From the NCBI GenBank assembly GCA_964470555.1, contig CAYYDG010000022.1, positions 53,027-117,026 on the forward strand: DNA of 64,000 nucleotides. Direction: 5' to 3'. Both the position numbers and the translations under genes were made by a program. Source of the stretch: RBC074 sp964470555 (GTDB lineage Bacteria; Acidobacteriota; Blastocatellia; RBC074). The notes under the pieces are model-generated. The model was not told the DNA's origin. It ran no database searches and worked only from the letters and a program-made list of their open reading frames with translations. Positions 10,207 to 19,400 of the stretch are shown in pieces; positions within the stretch are counted from its first letter, which is position 1; every line of letters begins with the position of its first letter.

Positions 10207-12291
10207 ATGCGTCTTGCTTATTTCAGCCCATTGCCACCAAGCAAATCCGGCATTGCCGATTACAGCGCCGAGTTGTTGCCGTATCTGGCGAAAGGCGCGG
10301 ACATCACGGTGTTTGTCGAACAGGCCGACGAAGTCCGCTTGAACCAGCATCGTGAAGATTACGCGGTTCGCAGCGCGACGCATTTTGACGAAATCCACAG
10401 CCAGCAGCCGTTCGATCTCTGCATTTATCATCAAGGCAACAATCCCCATCACGAATTTGTTTACGAACGCGCATTGCAAACGCCGGGTTTGCTGGCGCTG
10501 CACGAACATTGTTTGCATCACCTGATTGCGTGGCGAACGCTTGGCCGTCAGGACGAAGAAGCGTATTGGGACGAACTTTTTTACACGTATGGGCGACTCG
10601 GCGCTCGCGTGGCGGAAATGCGCGCGTTGGGAGTAGGCAGCGAATACCAACAATTTTTGATGCCGCTCAATCGCCGCCTGATCGCAAGCAGTCTTGGCGT
10701 CATCACGCACAACGCTTACGCCGCTTCGCAGTTGGAAGGTTTGAGCGGTAACACTCCTGTGGAATTGATCCCGCATCATCTGGCGCCGCAAACGTTCGAA
10801 CTGGATGCGTTGGACGTTGCCGAATGTCGTCAAAGTCTGGGCATCCCTGACAATGCCTGGTTGATTGCTTCGATGGGGTTCGTTACGCAATCGAAACGAA
10901 TACCGACAGTGCTGGCTGCATTCAAGCGATTGCTGGCCGTAGTCCCAAATGCGATGTACGTCATCGTCGGCGAAGACCATTGGAAGTGGAGCGTTGCTCC
11001 GGTGATTGAAGAGATGGGCTTAAGCGGAAATGTTCGTATTACCGGATACACGACCGAAAAAGATTTTTTCCGGTATTTGAAAGCTGCCGATGCGATTGTC
11101 AATTTGCGTTTTCCGACGGCGGGCGAAACTTCAGGAACGTTGATTCGCTCATTGGGCGCAGGCAAGCCGGTGGTCGTAACGGATTTTGGCCAGTTCGCAG
11201 AATTGCCGGATGACGTGTGTTTGAAAGTTTCCGCCGGGCCGAACGAAGAAAAAGAGTTGTATGCGAAGCTGCGCGCGCTGGCGTATCGGCCAACACTGCG
11301 CGAACAGCTCAGCCGCCGCGCTGCTCAATGGATTCGCAGTGAAAACGAAATCAGCCGCTGCGCTGCGCGCTATTTAGATTTTGCCGAGCGATTGGTAAAA
11401 ACGTTCGTAGTTCCGCCTTCAAGCGGCAGGCTCGCTGAAGCGAGCGCCAACCGCCTAAAGACGGAACTACGAACGCGACCGCTGGCGTTCAATGAATCCG
11501 AAACGATCAAACTCAGCGAAGAATCGCTGGAATATGTCAAAGGTTTTTTTGCCGACGACCCGAACGCCAGCGGCTATCTGCAAAAGCACGGCAAGCGAAT
11601 TATCGAAACCGTTGAACTGGTTCCGGTCGGTGATGAATCCCAGCGCTTGCTGGAATTGAGCAGTTATTTGCAGATGACTCCGTTGATCAAACGGCACGGA
11701 CGTTATGGCGAAATCGTGCTGACCAACTGGTGGAAAGGCGACACACGCAGCCAATTACAAACGGTCACGAACCCGACGACCGGAGAAACCTTGAGCTTCG
11801 AAATGCTCAACGTGGATGTCGAACGCGACCGCTTTCCGTTTCCTGACGAACATTTCGATGTCGCGTTGTGTTGCGAATTGATCGAGCATCTGACGACTGA
11901 CCCGATGCACATGCTGATTGAATTGAATCGAGTGTTGAAATGGGGTGGGTTGCTGATTGTCACCACGCCGAACATCGCCAGCGCATTCAGTCTGGGGAAA
12001 GCATTGTCGGGCAACAGTCCTTACGTTTACGGTGAGTACAATCCGAAAAGCCCCGGCGACCGCCACAGCCGCGAATACACGCCGAACGACATCAAAATTG
12101 CGCTCAACGCCTCCGGATTCAAAACCATCGAGATGTTTACCAAAGACCTGTGGGCACAAACCGACGAAGCGTTTTTGCAATGGTTGGATCAAACGACAGT
12201 TCCGCGCGAATTGCGAGGCGATAACATCTTTGCCGTTGGGCGAAAGCTGAGTACGCAGTTTGATCGCTTTCCTGATGGTCTTTACGACTAA
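10207..12291 (+). CDS. Glycosyltransferase (GT4-like) fused to SAM methyltransferase
   Basis: A 694-residue two-domain protein. Residues 1-400 form a GT-B glycosyltransferase: the N-terminal FSPLPPSKSGIADYS, a second Rossmann fold from about 220 (IASMGFVTQSKRI), the GYTTEKDFFRYLKAADAIVNLR segment and the family-4-type nucleotide-sugar site ETSGTLIRSLGAGKPVVVTD. Residues 430-694 form a class I methyltransferase (FDVALCCELIEHL, LNRVLKWGGLLIVTTPN). The linker (about 399-424) is encoded by a palindromic element. Followed by a Wzt-type ATPase, it probably builds or caps a surface polysaccharide for ABC export. Sugar and acceptor are unknown. Confidence 0.87.
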   Translation: MRLAYFSPLPPSKSGIADYSAELLPYLAKGADITVFVEQADEVRLNQHREDYAVRSATHFDEIHSQQPFDLCIYHQGNNPHHEFVYERALQTPGLLALHEHCLHHLIAWRTLGRQDEEAYWDELFYTYGRLGARVAEMRALGVGSEYQQFLMPLNRRLIASSLGVITHNAYAASQLEGLSGNTPVELIPHHLAPQTFELDALDVAECRQSLGIPDNAWLIASMGFVTQSKRIPTVLAAFKRLLAVVPNAMYVIVGEDHWKWSVAPVIEEMGLSGNVRITGYTTEKDFFRYLKAADAIVNLRFPTAGETSGTLIRSLGAGKPVVVTDFGQFAELPDDVCLKVSAGPNEEKELYAKLRALAYRPTLREQLSRRAAQWIRSENEISRCAARYLDFAERLVKTFVVPPSSGRLAEASANRLKTELRTRPLAFNESETIKLSEESLEYVKGFFADDPNASGYLQKHGKRIIETVELVPVGDESQRLLELSSYLQMTPLIKRHGRYGEIVLTNWWKGDTRSQLQTVTNPTTGETLSFEMLNVDVERDRFPFPDEHFDVALCCELIEHLTTDPMHMLIELNRVLKWGGLLIVTTPNIASAFSLGKALSGNSPYVYGEYNPKSPGDRHSREYTPNDIKIALNASGFKTIEMFTKDLWAQTDEAFLQWLDQTTVPRELRGDNIFAVGRKLSTQFDRFPDGLYD
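11402..11475. repeat. Palindromic element translated in frame within the glycosyltransferase gene
   Basis: A 74-bp inverted repeat: outer arms CGTTCGTAGTTCCG and CGGAACTACGAACG are perfect, the middle is imperfect, and the inner hairpin GCTCGC-TGAA-GCGAGC is perfect. It contains no stop in the reading frame and encodes about 25 polar residues between the two catalytic domains. It looks like a dispersed intergenic element inserted into a tolerant linker. Confidence 0.85.
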
Positions 12292-12386
12292 AATCAAATG
12301 GCAAAAGGCAAATCTCAAAAATCAAAAATGAAGAAGCATTCTTGTACTTTTGCCTTTTGCCTTTTGCCTTTTGCCTTTTGATTTCC
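12291..12386. repeat. TTTTGCC tandem repeat with inverted partner
   Basis: Between the glycosyltransferase stop and the ABC ATPase start, TTTTGCC is repeated about five times in tandem (12347-12380). The opposite-orientation version (AAATCAAATGGCAAAAGGCAAA) lies at 12292-12313, making an imperfect long hairpin. The array ends just before the start codon of the ATPase. Confidence 0.75.
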
Positions 12387-12388
12387 AG

Positions 12389-13654
12389 ATGATTTCCGTT
12401 CACGACGTTTCCAAACTCTATCGCGTATACGACTCGCCGTCCGGCAGGTTGAAAGAAATCCTGCTGCGCGGACGGCGAAAGTATCACCGGGATTTTTGGG
12501 CGCTGGAAAACGTCAGCCTGGAAGTTCCAACTGGTGAAACCGTAGGCATCATTGGACGCAACGGAGCAGGGAAAACGACGCTGCTGCAAATCATCGCCGG
12601 AGTCTTGCAACCTACGTTGGGCGATGTGCGCGTCGAAGGTCGCGTCACGGCGTTGCTGGAATTGGGCAGCGGGTTCAATCCCGAATACACAGGGCGCGAA
12701 AACATTTTGCTCAGCGGACAGATTCTCGGTTTCAGCGAAGATGAAATGCGTCGGCGAGTGGATGTGATTGTGCAATTCGCCGAACTCGAAGCCTTTGTGG
12801 AACAGCCGGTCAAAACTTATTCGACCGGAATGTTGATGCGGTTGGCGTTCGCTTCGGCGATTCACGTTGACCCGGATGTGTTGATCGTGGACGAAGCGTT
12901 GTCGGTTGGCGACGTGTACTTTCAGCGCAAATCGCTGGATCGCATGGAGTATTTCCGAAAAGCTGGCAAAACCGTGTTGTTTGTTTCGCACGACCCAATG
13001 CTGGTGCAGCGGTTTTGCACGCAGGCGCTGTGGATTGAAGGCGGCAAAGTGGCGATGACCGGCAACGCGCGCGAAGTCGTCACCGCTTACCAAGCCTTTT
13101 GCGCCAAACTTGAAGACGACCGGTTGCGAAACGCTGCGCGCAATGGCGGTATAGGCTCGTTGGAACACGACGCGATTTTGCGCGAATTGCAATTGACCGG
13201 TTCGCGTTGGGGGAACGGCAAGATTCGTTTTGAGAACGTGGAGATGCTGAACGCGCACGGAGAAGCCACCTGGGTTTTTCGCACAGGCGAAGAAGCGACG
13301 ATTCGGTTACACATCGAATCCGACGACGATTATCCGCAACCTATCTTTGCTGTAGACATTCATCGTTACGACGGCATTTTCATCGGCAGCATCAACAACC
13401 TGGACACACACACGGCCAGTTTGCCGCTTCAACGCGGAGCTAATTCGATTGATCTGCACATCCCGAAGCTGGAACTTTCGCACAACGTGTACTTCCTTTC
13501 GCTGAAAGCTTACACCCAAGACGGTTCGCCTGATTGGAATGACCCGGCGGATATTCACAATCAGATGTATCAGTTCGATGTGGTCTCAGAGCAGGCGACT
13601 CACGGCTTGATGAAGTTTGAAGCTGAATGGTACGGTACGCGGGCGCAGTTATAA
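12389..13654 (+). CDS. Wzt-type polysaccharide ABC exporter ATPase with C-terminal glycan-binding domain
   Basis: A 421-residue protein starting MISVHDVSKLYRVYDSP; the upstream in-frame ATG at 12350 lies in the repeat and is rejected. The ATPase domain (1-250) has Walker A GRNGAGKTT, signature YSTGMLMRLAFASA and Walker B VLIVDEALSVGD, typical of O-antigen/teichoic-acid exporters. The C-terminal 150 residues form a beta-sandwich like the Wzt C-terminal domain, which recognises the terminal modification of the glycan. This fits the upstream methyltransferase, since chain-terminating methylation is a known export signal. No Wzm permease gene is in the window. Confidence 0.9.
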   Translation: MISVHDVSKLYRVYDSPSGRLKEILLRGRRKYHRDFWALENVSLEVPTGETVGIIGRNGAGKTTLLQIIAGVLQPTLGDVRVEGRVTALLELGSGFNPEYTGRENILLSGQILGFSEDEMRRRVDVIVQFAELEAFVEQPVKTYSTGMLMRLAFASAIHVDPDVLIVDEALSVGDVYFQRKSLDRMEYFRKAGKTVLFVSHDPMLVQRFCTQALWIEGGKVAMTGNAREVVTAYQAFCAKLEDDRLRNAARNGGIGSLEHDAILRELQLTGSRWGNGKIRFENVEMLNAHGEATWVFRTGEEATIRLHIESDDDYPQPIFAVDIHRYDGIFIGSINNLDTHTASLPLQRGANSIDLHIPKLELSHNVYFLSLKAYTQDGSPDWNDPADIHNQMYQFDVVSEQATHGLMKFEAEWYGTRAQL

Positions 13655-13679
13655 ATTTGGATGGAAATGGAGGAAGATT

Positions 13680-13997
13680 ATGAGCGAGAACATTACCAAA
13701 GACCTGACAACGGATAAGAAGCTGGATTTGTTGATTGCCGAAATGCAACGTGCCAATTCACGCCTGACTGACATTGAAGCTTTTGTCGAAGATCGTTCGC
13801 GTGACACACGTCCAAAGCTTAATCTGATTCACAAGGAGCTTGCTGACGCACGCGAAGAGATTCGAGATGTTAAAGACCGAGTCTCCCGCGTTGATCGAAA
13901 GTTCGATGTGGTTCTGTCCGACTTTACCGAATTGCGTGCGGCGCAGCGTGATGTCGAAAACCGCGTCTGGGCAATCGAGCGTAAACCGGCAGTGTGA
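13680..13997 (+). CDS. Small coiled-coil protein of unknown function (105 aa)
   Basis: Starts at the ATG at 13680 after GGAGGAAGATT; a longer frame from 13617 overlaps the ATPase and is rejected. The protein is soluble, highly charged and almost entirely helical, with heptads from about residue 10 to 98 (ADAREEIRDVKDRVSRVDRKFD). It resembles the 83-aa protein before lspA in type, not clearly in sequence. It ends the plus-strand run and faces the convergent sulfite reductase gene. No function can be assigned. Confidence 0.7.
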   Translation: MSENITKDLTTDKKLDLLIAEMQRANSRLTDIEAFVEDRSRDTRPKLNLIHKELADAREEIRDVKDRVSRVDRKFDVVLSDFTELRAAQRDVENRVWAIERKPAV

Positions 13998-14056
13998 TTC
14001 ACCGGTCAGCTTTAGCTAGAACTATAATTTTTGCCCGAAGCTGGCAAACCGAAAAA

Positions 14057-16186
14057 TCAAGCCGTGGAAAAGCCTTCACAATAACTGACAAACTCTCCAG
14101 CCAATTCCAGCGTCGCCTGCGCTGACGCCTCATCCGCTGAGCCAGCTTTCACCTCTTCAAACGTCGCCAACAAATTTTTCCATGAACCGTTGGTTTTCCC
14201 GGAAAGCACAAACAGGTTTTCAAACTCCCATAACGCTTCCAGCGAAGTGAAGGGGTCTACCAGTTTTTGATACAGCGGAACGCGCGCAGCGGCGGCGGCG
14301 GCTTCGTAAGCTTCCAACAAGACTTGTTCATAATTGCCGTGCAGCAAATACGCTTTGGCTTGTTCCAGTTTGTTTTGAGCAGTTTCAAATGTCGGCACGA
14401 CTTCGGCGATGGTCGTTCCGGCGCATTCGCCGCGCACGCCGGAACGCACTGTGAAGCGTTCGTTTTCGTGACCGTAATCGTCGTAAAACTCCGGATTGGT
14501 GTCGAAGGCCGGAATGGCTTTGAGCGGCTCCAACACTTCTTTGACGCGCGCATCGCCGACGCGGGCGATGAAGCTGTTGAAATCTTCATCGGTTTGTTTC
14601 TCGGCTTCGTGGAGTTTGAACAGTGTTTCCACGACGTTGATCGCATTGCGAGCAGGGAAGCGTCCGTAGACTTTTGCAGCTTGCGGTTTGCCGTGATTGG
14701 ATTGTCCGCCGAGAAACAACAAGTGTGCTGGCAAATTGTGCCCTTCGTGGGAAACGGCTGCGGCGTGAAATCCGATGTTGGCAACGGCGTGTTGCGCGCA
14801 GCCGTTCGGGCAGCCGGAAATTTTGATTCGCATTTGGCGATTGGTTTCGCGGTAAGGCGCTAGCGTGCCGGTGAAGAACGATTCGGAAATGGCATTTCCC
14901 AAGCCTTTGGCCGAAGCAATGCCCAAGCGGCAGGTATCGGCTCCTGGGCAGGCGGTCACGTCGGCGATGGTTTCTGAACCGGCGTCGCCCAGCGAAATGC
15001 CGCGAAGTTCTCTGTACAACTCCGGCAAATCTTCGACGCGCACCCATGGCAAAAACAGGTTCTGTTCGATGGAAACGCGCAACTGATTGGCGGAGAACTT
15101 GCGAGCAACATTGGCCAAATCGCGCGCACGGTCTGACGTGATGTCGCCGAGTTTGGTGCGAACGTGAACGCCACGAAAGCCTTCCAGGCGATGCGGAATG
15201 ACGGAATCCTGCGCCCAGAGCTGGTAATCGGGATCGTTCGTCAGCGGATGCAACACGTTTAGATTTGATGGCGCATCGCGCAATTCCGGTTCAGTGGCGT
15301 CTTCCAGAAACTCTTCAATCGAAGGCAGCGGGCCAATGAGTTGGCGTTCGGCGTCCACTTCGGCTTTGAACTTGTCCCAGCCCATTGTTTGAACCAGAAA
15401 CTTCATGCGGGCTTTCATGCGCTGTTTGCGTTCGCCGTATCGGTCGAAGATGCGAATGACCGCCGTCGTGAAGTTGAACATTTCTTCGACCGGCAAAAAC
15501 TCCGAATAAATGTGCGCGATCATCGGCCCGCTGCCCATGCCTCCGCCGATGTGGACTTTGAATCCACGTCGAAGCTGGCCGTTTTCTTCGCGCACGACGG
15601 CGTGGAAACCCAGATCGTGAAAGGCCAGCGCCGAATGATCGTCGGCGCAACCTTCAAAGGCGAACTTCATCTTTCGCCCCATGTTCTGGTTGTGTTTGTT
15701 GCGAAGCAGGAATTTGAACAGCGCGCGCGTGTACGGATAGACGTTGAAGATTTCGTTGTGTGAAACGCCAGCGCGATAACAGGCTGTGATGTTGCGGACG
15801 GTGTTGCCGCAGGCTTCGCGAGTGGTGATGCCGACTTCTTCGAGTTCGCGCAACAGCGCAGGAGCGTTTTCCAGCAGCAGGTAATACAACTGCGCGTCTT
15901 CGCGTGTGGTGAAGTGAATGAAGCTGCTGGCGTATTTGTCTGCGACATCGGCCAGTCGAGTCAGTTGATCCGCCGTCAGGTATCCGCCGGGAATTTTGAT
16001 GCGCTGCATTTGCACGCCTTCTTGTCGCTGCGCGTAGGTTCCGTACTGCAAGCGGAATTTCTGCATCTTGGTTTCGCCGACCAGACCGGCTCGATACTTT
16101 TTGATCTGCTGTTCGTAATTGGCCAGCTCGTTTTCGATAAAATCTGGAATCGGCGAAGCCTGTAATTGAGTGGAAGTCGCGTTCAT
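14057..16186 (-). CDS. Assimilatory sulfite (or nitrite) reductase, sirohaem/4Fe-4S type, with C-terminal extension
   Basis: A 709-residue protein starting MNATSTQLQ, with AGGAG 5 bases upstream. It has two ferredoxin-like half domains and two sirohaem/Fe-S domains: PGGYLTADQLTRLADVADKY, FTTREDAQLY, TREACGNTVRNITAC. The cluster ligands are Cys413 and Cys419 (CPGADTC) and Cys459 and Cys463 (CPNGC). About 130 residues after the reductase fold are helical and unusual. Sulfite and nitrite reductases are hard to separate by sequence. The polycysteine leader upstream points to sulfite reduction for cysteine synthesis. Ferredoxin is the likely electron donor, as no flavoprotein subunit is adjacent. 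Confidence 0.88.
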   Translation of the reverse strand: MNATSTQLQASPIPDFIENELANYEQQIKKYRAGLVGETKMQKFRLQYGTYAQRQEGVQMQRIKIPGGYLTADQLTRLADVADKYASSFIHFTTREDAQLYYLLLENAPALLRELEEVGITTREACGNTVRNITACYRAGVSHNEIFNVYPYTRALFKFLLRNKHNQNMGRKMKFAFEGCADDHSALAFHDLGFHAVVREENGQLRRGFKVHIGGGMGSGPMIAHIYSEFLPVEEMFNFTTAVIRIFDRYGERKQRMKARMKFLVQTMGWDKFKAEVDAERQLIGPLPSIEEFLEDATEPELRDAPSNLNVLHPLTNDPDYQLWAQDSVIPHRLEGFRGVHVRTKLGDITSDRARDLANVARKFSANQLRVSIEQNLFLPWVRVEDLPELYRELRGISLGDAGSETIADVTACPGADTCRLGIASAKGLGNAISESFFTGTLAPYRETNRQMRIKISGCPNGCAQHAVANIGFHAAAVSHEGHNLPAHLLFLGGQSNHGKPQAAKVYGRFPARNAINVVETLFKLHEAEKQTDEDFNSFIARVGDARVKEVLEPLKAIPAFDTNPEFYDDYGHENERFTVRSGVRGECAGTTIAEVVPTFETAQNKLEQAKAYLLHGNYEQVLLEAYEAAAAAARVPLYQKLVDPFTSLEALWEFENLFVLSGKTNGSWKNLLATFEEVKAGSADEASAQATLELAGEFVSYCEGFSTA

Positions 16187-16215
16187 GTTTCTCCTGATCG
16201 TTTGCGCTGTGGGAC

Positions 16216-16259
16216 AAAATAAAAACGCTCCGGTTTCTGTCAATGAAACCGGAGCGTTT
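16216..16259 (-). terminator. Leader terminator (attenuator) of the sulfite reductase gene
   Basis: On the minus strand, a perfect 15-bp stem (AAACGCTCCGGTTTC / GAAACCGGAGCGTTT, 7-base loop ATTGACA) is followed by TTATTTT. It lies 30 bases before the reductase start and downstream of the cysteine-rich upstream ORF, so it must be bypassed for expression from the leader promoter. Confidence 0.88.
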
Positions 16260-16325
16260 GTCATCGTTTCTTGCTTTGCAATCTCAACCTGTGGTGTTGA
16301 TGCCTGCTGGTAACCGGTTTTCATT
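16245..16325 (-). promoter_or_regulatory. Predicted antiterminator pairing segment
   Basis: The upstream-ORF segment AATGAAAACCGG (16314-16325, minus strand) is complementary to CCGGTTTCATT in the left arm and loop of the terminator. The pairing is 11 bp with one bulged A and is mutually exclusive with the terminator stem. The segment begins 15 bases after the last of the four cysteine codons, so a ribosome stalled on those codons would leave it free to pair. Confidence 0.65.
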
Positions 16326-16415
16326 GGTTTTCGCCGGACAACAACAACACATCAATTTTGCGCCGCCAAAATTGGCGACGACGATTTGTTTTACGTTGAA
16401 AGCTTGATAAGCCAT
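16284..16415 (-). CDS. Polycysteine leader peptide (upstream ORF, 43 aa)
   Basis: A short ORF from ATG 16415 to TGA 16284-16286. It begins MAYQAFNVKQIVV and contains four consecutive TGT cysteine codons (16338-16349), directly preceded by a methionine codon that could itself be the start of a 22-residue version. It is followed by the mutually exclusive antiterminator and terminator and then the sulfite reductase gene. This layout is that of a ribosome-dependent attenuator sensing charged tRNA-Cys. Polycysteine upstream ORFs with such a role are known from mycobacteria; its occurrence here is inferred from sequence. Only a weak ribosome-binding site (AGG) precedes 16415. Confidence 0.72.
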   Translation of the reverse strand: MAYQAFNVKQIVVANFGGAKLMCCCCPAKTNENRLPAGINTTG

Positions 16416-16445
16416 TTGAAAGCCTGTTTGTGATTGGTCAGACCG

Positions 16446-16474
16446 AAAATACTGAGCCGGGCTTTTTTTGTCAA
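16446..16474 (-). promoter_or_regulatory. Promoter of the sulfite reductase leader
   Basis: On the minus strand, TTGACA (16469-16474) and TATTTT (16446-16451) are separated by exactly 17 bases. Transcription would start near 16439, about 24 bases before the leader-peptide ATG. The promoter lies just past the stop of the preceding giant gene. Confidence 0.75.
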
Positions 16475-16492
16475 ATCCGGCGATGCACGTCG

Positions 16493-19400
16493 TCACCGTT
16501 TGACGCCATAAATGACGCGGACTTCTCCGGCATCAACGCGCGAATTGTTGACGCTGCGCGCGTTCGGAATGCCAAGAATCAAATCGGCGGGTTCCGAAGC
16601 GTTGAAATTGGCAATGGCGAGTCCGCCTGCGCCAAGTCGGTCGCCAGGATCAGCTCCGATGGCCATGTAATCGGCTTGTTTCGTTGCCAGATCAAAAACG
16701 GCGGGCAAACCGGTTTTGGCTCCGAATATGACATAAACCGTTCCCAGAGGATCGCGGCGCGAATCGCCGAAGTCGGCTCCGGGCGCTCCGATGGCCAGAT
16801 CGGCAATGCCGTCACCATTGAAATCTCCGACGGCCAATGAAGACCCAAGCGCGTCAGGATGTTGATCCTGAACTGCGCCAGCGCCGTAAATGCTCAAATC
16901 CGCCGGTCGGCCTTGCAGAGTAGTTCCGCCATAAATGACAAAGACGGCTCCTGCGCCTTGTCGGTTGGCGCCGGCGCTTGCGCCCGCTGCGCCGATGATC
17001 AAATCGTTTTTGCCGTCGCCGTTCAGGTCACCCATTGCCAGTTGCGATCCCAGATTGTCGTTTTCACCAGTGCCGAACAAAATCACTGAAGCGGCTTGCG
17101 GAGCCGACCGCACTCCCTCAGCAGCAATCGTCAGCAGATAAACATTGCCGCTGCCTTTGATTCCGTTCGGACTTGCCAGCGGCGCTCCGACTGCAATGTC
17201 GGCCAACCCTTCACCGTTGAAATTTCCGACAGCCAGCGAACTGCCAAGTTGCCAACCGGAAGATTGTCCCGTAACCATATAGGTCGGTGAAGTATTCGCC
17301 AGATTGATGATCTGACTGAATCCTGCGCCGCCGGAAAAGATCATAAGTGCGCCTGCATCAGTCAGCGAAGTCGTTCCGACAACTGCGTCATATCCCGGCG
17401 CTCCGACCAGCAGATCATCGGCGGCATTGCCTTTTGCATAAACCGTCGCCGCTGCCAGTGTCGCGCCCATGAACAAACTTCGCTGCGAACCCAGAATCGT
17501 CGTGGCTGCCAGTTTTTCGGCAGTGCTGGCGATGTTGGCGGTCAAATTTCCATAGATGACATACACCTTGCCTGCGTCAGGGAAATCTCCGACATTTGCC
17601 TGCGGCGCTCCCAGGATCAAATCGCTTTTGCCGTCTCCATTGATGTCGCCAATCGCCAGCGAAGCTCCAAGATGATCGTCCGCCGCGTCGCCTGAAATTT
17701 CCACATCGGCTTTTTGTTGCGCCAGATCAATTTGATCGGTCGGATTTGCTCGTCCAAAAAAGACATAAGCTTTGCCGCTGTTTGGAGCGGAACCGTTGGC
17801 GTAGGGCGCTCCGATGACAATGTCCGGCACGCCGTCGCCGTTCAAATCGCCCGCCGCCACCTTGACGCCGAGTCCATCTCCCTGGTCGTTGCTCTGATTC
17901 GATTCGGCTCCGGCTTCGCCAAAGACCGTGAACGGCGAGCCTTCCTTGTTCATGTCGCGGACGGTGTCAACGACTGTGATTTGAACCATTTTGGTTTCTG
18001 TGACCGGAGTAGGCGAATTGATGGTTGCTCGAAAGACGATGGTGTAACTGCCTGCCTGAGTAATTCCAGGTGTCCAGCGAAATTGCGTGTTGTTGACCGC
18101 AGGACTGGCCACAGTCGCTCCTGTGGGGATTTCGCTGACAGTAATTGTGACAGGGCCGGTGGCTCCTGGAGTGGCCGACACATCGAAGACCAATTGCTGC
18201 AATTCATGGACTGTCTGAGCGGAAGGTGTGACCAGCGTCGAAACATCATTGACAGTAATGCGAACCTCTTTCGTATCGCTGGCTGCCGGCGTGGCGTCGT
18301 CCGTCGCCGTGAAGTTGATTGTATAGATTCCGGCCTGGTTGAAATTCGGAGTCCAGCCAAACTGCATGCTGTTGCCGGTTGCCGCCGCCAGGAAAGTCGA
18401 AGCTTCCGGCAAACCGTTTGCGGTGATGCTGACTTTCTGGTCAGTGTCGGGGTCAACAGCGGAAACGGAAAATTGCAGCAACTGTCCTTCGTTGACGTTT
18501 TGCGCTCCCAGAACGGTCAAGACAGGCGGGTCATTGACCGGACGAACCGTAATAGTCACTGTGGCGGGCAGACTGTCCGTCGTGCCGTCGTTGACCAAAA
18601 AGGTGAACCGATCAGCGCCGTTGAAATTAAGGCTGGGTTTGTAGCTCAAATTGGGAGCGGTACCGATCAACTCTCCACTGGCAGGTGGCGTGACCACCTT
18701 GAAGGTCAGCGGATTATCGTCCGGGTCCGTGCCGCTCAATTTGAAATCGAGCACGGTGTCTTCATCGAGCGTGAGCGATTGCGAAGTCGCGCCTGGCGTT
18801 TGATTGGTGTCAGTGACAACAACCGTCATGGTTTCGTTGGTCGTCGCGCCCAGATTATCGCTGGCCGAAACCGTGATGGTGTAGGTTCCCGCATCATCAA
18901 ATCCGGGTGAAAACCGCAGATAATAGCTGCTGGCGCTGGGGCTGAGACCGATCTTGGCCAGCGAGACGAACTTGGCTCCGGCCACTTCGGTTCTGGCGAT
19001 GATGTTGAGCGGATCGCGGTCTTTGATGGTGATGATTAATTCGGTCGTCTTGCCTTCCGGGATGGTCAGCTTGTCAGGCATATCAATGTCCGGCGGATTG
19101 TTGCGGGTTTCGTCTGGCAAAACCAGATCGGGCATGCGTGTGATGTCTCCGAGTTTGGCTGGCGCGCTGACGTTTGGTGTTTTCAGCACGTTCTGAGTTG
19201 GCAGCAAAATCGAACCTTCGACTGCCAACACTTCATTTTCAGCGGCGGGAATGAAACGCAGCAAGTAACTGCCATTGCCGTCCGTGGACGCAATCTGTCC
19301 TTTGCATCTGACCAGAGCTTTGGCGACAGGCTTGTTCGCCGAATTCATCACACGTCCGGTCACAGTCGTCGTGTTGCGAAGAATGGAGGCGAAGTAATAA

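Noticed and set aside
16187..16324. Long N-terminal extension of the sulfite reductase
   Set aside because: The frame is open by chance through the attenuator; the ATG at 16186 has AGGAG and gives the family N-terminus.
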